Source of the DNA: Blasia pusilla
Lineage: Eukaryota > Marchantiophyta > Marchantiopsida > Blasiales
DNA: 64,000 nt
Reading direction: 5' to 3'
NCBI GenBank assembly: GCA_050084515.1
Contig: CM114274.1
Location: 14,818,001 to 14,882,000, forward strand
Below, piece after piece: positions 57,446 to 64,000 of this stretch. The position numbers and the translations under genes were made by a program. Each line of letters starts with the position of its first letter. Positions within the stretch are counted from its first letter, which is position 1. Under the pieces are notes generated by a model. It worked only from the letters and a program-made list of their open reading frames with translations. It ran no database searches and was not told the origin of the DNA.

Positions 57446-58846
57446 TCTATACTATTGTTTGAGGACTGGTTTTCAAATGTCGACACTTGAGAATTCACCA
57501 CGTGTCCTCTCGAGCCCAGAATAGACTCGTAATGGCATAGCCAAACATTTAAATGGCATAACCGGGTGTTTAGAGGACCGTGCATAGCATGATCCCTCAT
57601 GGGTCCTAACTAGTACAAATAAAAGTCAGTGGAGCGCAATCAAATATGCTCGCGAAATGACTTAACCTTTGGAGGGAATCTCACCATGCCCTATCCCGAA
57701 GAGTCTTCCTAACTTGGGTCATGCCACGTAGTCATTTAGGACCTCCATGTACCATCTATATAGAGGTCTTAACCACTATTGTAGGCCATTTTATGCATAC
57801 AAAACTCCGAGTTTCTTCCATATTTTCTGTCCAAGAAAATCATTAATGGAGAGAAATACTTCTTTTGTTCTCCACCAAGGGGTTGCTAAAATTTTTCCCT
57901 CAAAACTAATTCACCAATGTATCATGCTAACATAGGACGCCCTTCTAGGAAAGGTTCTCCATGGAAAGACACATTCTTAGTGATGGAGAAGTTAAGTTAA
58001 GGGAGGGGAGAGGGTGGGAATGAGAAGCAACATGGAAGAAGGGGAAGGATAGTTTTTGGGTTGTACTTAATCATGAATTGTTTCATTTTTCTTGAAAAAA
58101 TTCAAGTGTTCAGGTTTAAAAAAGATCATACTTAAAATTTGAAAAGGACAATTTGACCAAAGTTAGGTTATTAATTTTTTTGGAATTGCTCAATTGATGT
58201 TTACACATTATATACTCAATTCTAACTTTCTCAATTTTTTTGCATTTTTCTCTTAATCTTTTCAATATTTATATTTATATTTTCTATAAACTTTTAGTAT
58301 TTTAAAATTAGATTAAATAATTTCCATAATTTTGATATGTATGTCAAGAAACATAGGAAATTCTACATAAGTAGTTTTTTTTAATTTTACATTTATAGAA
58401 GGTGCATCTTACTAGAGGTAATTGAATATGATCATTTTGATTAGTCTTGAATAAAATCTACAAGATGAGATGAAATGAGAATCAATGTTAGGAGATATGT
58501 GAGGTCATTAGTAAACCTAACCGGGTGTTCCGTTTGGTTTCTAAGGCATGTGAAATGAAGCATTACTTTGCTAGTAATTCCAATTCATAAATTGGAATTG
58601 CTAGAACGTACAAGTTCGGAAAAAACCTGCCTTGATTGGAATCTATATCTATATTATTATTGAAGATTGCCTTCTTGATTTGCAAACACCTCTTTGCTTG
58701 ACATTTGGCAACCGGGTAGAAAGATTTTTTTTTCTATTCTACGGTCAGCAAGAAAATGTTTCCACCTCTACGGACAGCAAGATAAACATTTGTGTGCAAT
58801 ATGCGAAGTCCTTTCACTCCCGTGCATGGCATGAACTGCCAACTAG
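57446..58846 (+). mobile_element. Non-autonomous Helitron (copy 2)
   Basis: Begins TCTATACTATT after A57445. Its first 50-60 bp match the terminus of copy 1, including the ACTGGTTTTCAAAT and CGACAC blocks. It ends with the hairpin TGGCA-TGAAC-TGCCA and then ACTAG at 58842-58846, followed by T58847. Its 3' 200 bp match copy 1. A second TC terminus (TCTATATTATTATT) lies at 58649, as in copy 1. No Rep/helicase coding. Confidence 0.65.
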
Positions 58847-58925
58847 TATAGTATTATTGGAGAGTGTCCTTTCATTTTGTAAACTCTTCTACTCTTGATA
58901 CTTGGCACTTTTAATGAATTCAATT
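58847..58925 (+). mobile_element. Partial Helitron 5' unit in tandem with copy 2
   Basis: Directly after the CTAG end, TATAGTATTATTGGAGAGTGTC and the following TGTAAAC, CTTGA and TTGGCA blocks align with the internal 5' unit at 58649 and with 5875 in copy 1. This suggests a head-to-tail truncated copy. Confidence 0.45.
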
Positions 58926-59957
58926 TCTAAATCAATAGGTTCACTCTAAATTGATTTTAAAAAAATTAAAAAAAAATTATGAAAGATAATTTAAACATTG
59001 CACTAATAAATCTTAGAATAAATTGAACTTAACCTTGGTTGATTGTAACTTAACTAGAGTCAAGATGAATACACTCATCGTCGGTCAACGACGGTAGACT
59101 CGACGACGACGCGAGGTCAGATTGTTACTTGTAGAGAATAGCAGGCCAGGAGATCGACGGTGGACGTATGGATAAGACAAGAAAATAACGCGTTGTACCT
59201 TAACTATTAGTTCAAAAAATACGTCCAACAGACTCCAACTTCCGGTTGCTGAGAAGGCGGAGAGCTTGTATGTACACCCACGCTCTGACAGTCACGGAGA
59301 CGTGGAAGGACGGAGGAGCGAGGATCCTACAGATCGGTTCACCACGGAAGAACCGGTGGATAAAGGTGACAGTCAACAGCGATCTCCGGAGTAGCATCTG
59401 TTGAGACCGATGATCCGCGACTCCGGTGCACTCCCCAGGTATGGGCTGGTAGGATCGTCAGGGCCCGCTTATAGAATGCGCGTATGGAAAGCTGTTCAGA
59501 TTTTTCAATCGCCCCGCTGTGAATCGATTCTGTCGATTCCCACAATCCCAGGTCGGTGGATTGTTGACGATGGTGAGCTGCTGCCGGAGCTCTGTATCGT
59601 GGTGAGAGCCCGAGAGGCATTAATTCTTCAGCAGCCTACAAGAGTAGTAGCTGCACTGTCCCTCCATCGTAGGAGGAGGCTGCTTCATGCTCCGAGCTAT
59701 CCTGGCCTCGCAGATCCTCTCTCCCCAGAGTATACCGGCGAAGTTCTTCTCAGTGGAGGTATTTAGAGTGAGTTTATGCTCACTGGAGCTGGAGTGGTGT
59801 GCGTGCGCGGCTGATATCTACGCCGGGGAACAAGAATTTATTATTCGTGTTGCGGGACGAGGGTGACTTGAAAGAACTCGAAGGAGTGAAGAGGTACAGG
59901 CAGATAAGATCATTCTACGGAAAGAGTTTGGGACGCCATCTACAGGAAGGGCACAAG
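58926..59957. other. Upstream region of the LRR receptor-like gene
   Basis: AT-rich up to about 59050, then GC-rich. The frame at 59401-59766 is probably 5' UTR or promoter, since it has no recognisable domain. No clear TATA box was identified. Confidence 0.4.
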
Positions 59958-60301
59958 ATGGAGCGGAAATTGAGATTTCTGGCTCGGATTTTGCTTCTGC
60001 AGTTGGGGATCATGGTGTTGTACTCGGCGGGGGTTACTTCAGAGCTGGTATGTCCCTTGTGGTCCTCTTTATCGCTCTGGGTCAGTCGTATAGTTCGGTG
60101 CAAAGTTTCCTCTATGCTAGAACGTCAGCGATGGTCGGTAATGCTGCCTGTCTGCTGACGTGTGAGACTTGATCTCTAGCTGTGACTCCAGCAAACTTTC
60201 AGCTCCTCAGGTTTCCTAACTTTCTTCTCTATCTTCTTCCATGTACTTGGAACGTTAGTGTACTCTCATTTCCTCCTTTTTTTTCTATTCTCATTCTCAA
60301 A

Positions 60302-60340
<39 letters not shown>

Positions 60341-63212
60341 TACTTTCACTTCCATTTTCTTCCTGTCTGCGACGGGAGAAGGAGAAGGAGATAAGTATGT
60401 AGGGGAGGAACTCGGCGCACCAAGTTTTTTGGGGCACTTTGTGCTCCTCTATCCCTGAATCAGCTGACACATTCTGTCTCGATGGAAGGCTCACATCCTG
60501 AGAGTTTTGTTCATCTCTCTAAAGTGAGCGAAATTTCCACTCGGGAGTTGTGCACTGAAATTTGTTCACTGCTCCTTACTTTTTTTCGGCTTCAGACCTG
60601 TCTCGATGCTTTCTAAACCTTTTGGGTATTTCCTGACTCGGATTCGGAATGTGTGGAGTGGACTTGTTGCGGTGACTGTTCTAACATTACGCCGTCCTCA
60701 GCTGGAGGTCCAGATTTTGATCGAGTTCAAGACGGGGGTGGTGGAAGATCCCACGAGTGCGTTGTCCAACTGGAGCTCCGGTGATTCCAGCCCGTGTGCA
60801 TGGAATGGAATCGCGTGCATCAATGATAGCGTCGTCACCATCGACTTGAGGGACCACCAACTCCAGGGCACCGTGTCTCCGAGCCTCGGTGGCCTTGGAC
60901 AACTTCAAAAGGTGGATTTGGCGCGAAATAACTTCACGGGCCCATTCCCCAGTGCCTTGCTGAACTGCACCCAGATGCGGAACATCTCCCTCTCGCACAA
61001 TCAGTTCTCGGGCAGCATCCCATCGGACATCGGAACAGCGCTTCCAAATCTGACTTCCTTGGACCTCTCGTTTAACCAGCTGAATGGGTCACTTCCCTCA
61101 TCGCTGGGCCTTCTGTTGAGCTTGCGAGTGCTGGACGTCTCTATAAACAGATTGATGGGAGTCATCCCCGCGGAGCTCGGAAGCCTGAGCAGCCTGAGAG
61201 TTCTCCACCTGTTCACCAACCAGCTCTCAGGCAGCATTCCCACGTCGTTGAGTCAGTTGTCCCGACTGGAGCGGTTAGATCTCGCCGACAACCAGCTCAA
61301 AGGGGAGATCTCGCAGGAGTTTGGAGTTTTGGGGATGCTGAAGATTTGGTCTTTCTCTGGTAATCAGCTCACTGGTACCGTCCCCGCCTCAATAGGAAAT
61401 TGCAAGAAGCTGTCGCGGCTGGACCTGTCCAACAACCTACTGGCAGGAGAGATACCTTCCGATCTCGGCGCTCTCAGCAGTTTGAACCTCCTGTCCCTGT
61501 GTGGCAATGTGCTCACTGGAACGATTCCTGCTTCCTTGGGAAACTGCACTCAACTGCGGAGTCTGCTTTTGTGCAGAAACGCTCTCACTGGAGGACTTCC
61601 ATTGGAGCTGGGGAGTTTAAGTCAGCTCACTGTCATGGATTTGGCTCATAATAATCTCTCTTCATCCATTCCTGCTTCGCTCGGGAACCTCACGAACTTG
61701 CAGGAGCTCGACCTTTCGGATAATCGTTTGAGTGGATCGATTGCCACTGAGCTCGGCTCACTGGGTCAGTTGACGAGGCTGAATCTATCTTCCAACATGC
61801 TCTCGGATTCCATTCCTGCTAGTCTGGGGAGCTGCTTGAACTTGCAGAAGCTCGATCTTTCCGACAATCAGCTCGTTGCGAGGATCCCTCAGGAGCTTGG
61901 CTCCCTCGTTCGGTTGACGACCCTGGACCTGTCTCACAATAATCTTTCGGGAGCCATAGATCCCTCTCTCGGCCAGTGCGCGAGTTTGGAAGTTCTAGAC
62001 GTGTCTGATAATCAATTGAGCGGAGAAATCCCTACGGAGATCGGCAATCTCACCCGGTTGACGACGCTGAACTTCTCTCGCAACAGTCTCGTAGGCCCAC
62101 TTCCTGCTTCTCTGGGCCAGTGCGTAAATCTGGAAGTGCTGGATGTGTCGGAGAATCAGATAACGGGATCTATACCCCCTGAGTGGGGCGCTTTGGCCCA
62201 GCTCAAGAATCTGTCTCTCGGTGACAATCACATCGTCGGGGAAATTCCTTCCGAGTTTGGAAATCTGAAGAGCTTAGAGTCCCTAAATTTGAGTGGGAAC
62301 AATATTAGCGGTGCGATTCCCGAGTCGTTGGGGAACTGCACCAATCTTCGAGAGCTTGATTTGTCCTCCAACCAGATCACAGGACCCATTCCTCAGTCTC
62401 TGGGGAGCTTGAGCAATTTGGAGAGTCTAGACATAAGTGGTGGTGCCCGGCTCTCCGGCCCCATTCCTGAATCTTTGGGCAATCTGGCCCACCTTCACTC
62501 GCTGAATCTCTCCGGCAGCGGTGTGAATGGGCCTATTCCCCAATCGTTCGCGGGCCACAATTTCACGAGCATTGATCTCAGCGACAACTCCCTCGAGGGC
62601 GGCATCCCTGCCGGTTTGGGGCAGGACGGATCTCTGGTGACGTTGATTCTGAGCGGCAATCATTTGGACGGCACCATTCCCCTCAGTCTCAAGAGCTGCC
62701 AGAAGCTCGAGGTCCTGGACCTCTCCAACAACAGCATTGGCGGAAACATCCCTGGCGAGGTTCTTGCCAACCTCTCCAGCTTGTTAATTCTGGACCTGTC
62801 CCACAACCATCTCAATGGATCCATACCCAAGCAGGTGGGCAAGCTCGGAAACGTCGAGGTGATCGATCTTTCCTACAACAACTTGGATGGTGCCATCCCC
62901 GCGGAGATGGGCTCGTGCTCGAACCTCATTCAACTGGACCTGTCCAACAACAAATTGGAGGGTGCGGTTCCAACTAATGGCGTCCTGGGGAACTTCAGTA
63001 TGACCTCTTACCAGGAGAACCCGGATCTGTGCGGTCCCGTCGTGGGCAGGCGTTGCAAGGATAACTGCAAGGGTCTGCACTGCCGGTGGGCGCGCATTCT
63101 GCTCATCGTCATGCTCGTGGCGTTTGCTCTGTTGTCCGGTCTTTGCCTCATCTTCTGCTGCTGCAGACGTTGCAATCTATGCGGCGGGAGGGATGCCAAC
63201 AAGAATACGTGA
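59958..63212 (+). CDS. LRR receptor-like protein (RLP), no kinase
   Basis: A plasma-membrane LRR ectodomain, probably a ligand-binding or co-receptor protein in signalling. Exon 1 (59958-60047) encodes a signal peptide (RFLARILLLQLGIMVLYSAG). The intron is 60048-60701 (GTATGT...CTCAG, phase 0), and exon 2 is 60702-63212; 866 residues in total. An unspliced frame from 60606 would lack a signal peptide, so the two-exon model is preferred. An LRRNT cap (SSPCAWNGIAC, about 59-69) is followed by 30 plant-type LxxLxLSxNxLxGxIP repeats (about 74-795). There is no island domain. A Cys-capped C-flank (NPDLCG...RRC) precedes a transmembrane helix (about 829-849) and a 17-residue Cys/Arg tail (CCCRRCNLCGG) that could be palmitoylated. 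There is no kinase downstream. Repeats 23-24 carry small length irregularities. Confidence 0.93.
60304..60334 (+). repeat. (CT)n microsatellite in RLP intron 1
   Basis: About 15 CT units followed by GTGTGT, inside the intron. Confidence 0.95.
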
Positions 63213-64000
63213 TCGTCGTGAGACTTACCCTCAACTGAAATCCTCATCTCTCTCCTAGGTGGGCTCTTTAAGCTATATGCAGCTGCGACAAGTTGGCTGT
63301 GGCTGACGAGATACGCTAAAAAATCGTAACCAAACGAGGTGGACGGGATTAAAGCCGTGGACAGGTCGCCATAGCTCCTCGAGCTGCCACCAGCAGGAGC
63401 TCTATTTGTTGGGCGTACGTTTGTTTAGTGCACATGCGTGCCTAGGGTTTAGGGTTCATGGGGTGAGTGCCGTGAAGTTCAGCTACCGATTCGGAAATCT
63501 GGCTCCTCGAGCTTTCACGAGCAGACATGTGTATAGGAGCGTCTGTTTGTTTCGTGCATGCCATGTCTGCCTTGGGGTTTAGGTTTGTGGCTGACCTCGC
63601 AGCGCTGTGCAGTAATGGAAATCCGTGCCTGTTCTTGAGATACACATGTAGGTGTGGATTGGGGTTAGACATATAGACTATCATTTATTCCGAGCGTGGG
63701 GACTAGATTTCAGCTGTGGTCCCGTACAGCGCGGCCTCATCTGGGTTCCCTCGATTATCCGAGTTGCCATCGCCCAAGGAAAGCAAAATTGGTGTGGGAG
63801 CTGATGATACCGCTCCGGATGCTGAGCATAAACATTGAGTAGGAATTGAGACGTCGTGTATTTCAGCGAGGTTGAATTGTCCGTGATTCGTCTTGCGGAT
63901 CCGAGGAGCGAATTAGGTTGGGTTGAAAGGACTCCGTAAAACTGGTGTTTTTTTCCTTTGAGATTGCCAGGGAGGGCTTGGCACTCTAGTGTACCGTAAT
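63213..64000. other. RLP 3' flank with a diverged duplication
   Basis: Two related stretches, about 63374-63462 and 63500-63590, share CTCCTCGAGCT, a TGTTTGTTT block, GTGCATGCC-like sequence and GGGTTTAGG. No gene seen. Confidence 0.45.

Noticed and set aside
61001-63247. Minus-strand and alternate-frame ORFs over the LRR gene
   Set aside because: Shadows caused by the periodic LRR coding sequence.
63440-63595. Telomere-like TTTAGGG runs
   Set aside because: Only one or two units, embedded in a diverged local duplication.

Overview
This is a plant nuclear window. The genes have GT-AG introns, plant-type families, a eukaryotic tRNA with internal promoter boxes, and abundant Ty1/copia, Ty3/gypsy, Helitron and Mutator-like sequence. 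GC-rich coding islands set in AT-rich transposon blocks, together with bryophyte- or charophyte-like gypsy fragments, suggest a bryophyte, most plausibly a liverwort. That organism call is inference and cannot be proven from the sequence alone.

Layout. 1-2610 (-): the 5' part of a Golgi-type membrane protein with an NXPE/PC-esterase (SGNH) domain, running off the left edge and carrying an apparent frameshift at a G8 tract. 4370-4860: a degenerate minisatellite. 5346-6717 (-): a non-autonomous Helitron. 7140-18090: nested retroelements. A gypsy-like gag remnant lies at 7140-9420. A decayed copia (RT at 10.6-11.1 kb, integrase at 11.25-11.66 and 17.7-18.1 kb) is split by a repeat, and that repeat is split by a second copia (11735-17024, TSD GTACT). 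19337-19946 (-): a class I small heat-shock protein gene with one intron, a TATA box and heat-shock elements. 20921-21701: a tandem duplication that ends in a tRNA-Ile(AAU) gene. 24382-25140: a second minisatellite. 25627-29585 (+): a five-exon pectin methylesterase. 31067-31110: a perfect 12-bp-stem hairpin. 33650-33940: a gypsy integrase remnant. 34.2-39.9 kb: a decayed Mutator-like element with a DDE transposase and an extra ORF encoding a 12-residue repeat. 40-50 kb: a decayed gypsy element (-) with gag, retropepsin and a segment resembling cytosine-5 DNA methyltransferase motif I, split by a third copia (43886-47922, +). 54.8-55.1 kb: a gypsy RT fragment. 56503-56550: a near-perfect 48-bp palindrome. 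57446-58846 (+): a second Helitron of the same family as the first. 59958-63212 (+): a two-exon gene for a 30-LRR receptor-like protein with no kinase.

Function. The apparently intact host genes are the sHSP (cytosolic chaperone), the tRNA, the pectin methylesterase (cell wall) and the LRR receptor-like protein (plasma membrane). The NXPE-like gene is intact only if the G8 tract is a sequencing error or an intron is present. Nothing suggests that these genes form an operon-like or clustered pathway. The most unusual items are the methyltransferase-like module in the gypsy element, the 12-residue repeat ORF in the Mutator-like element, the fold-back in one copia LTR, and the paired or tandem Helitron termini.
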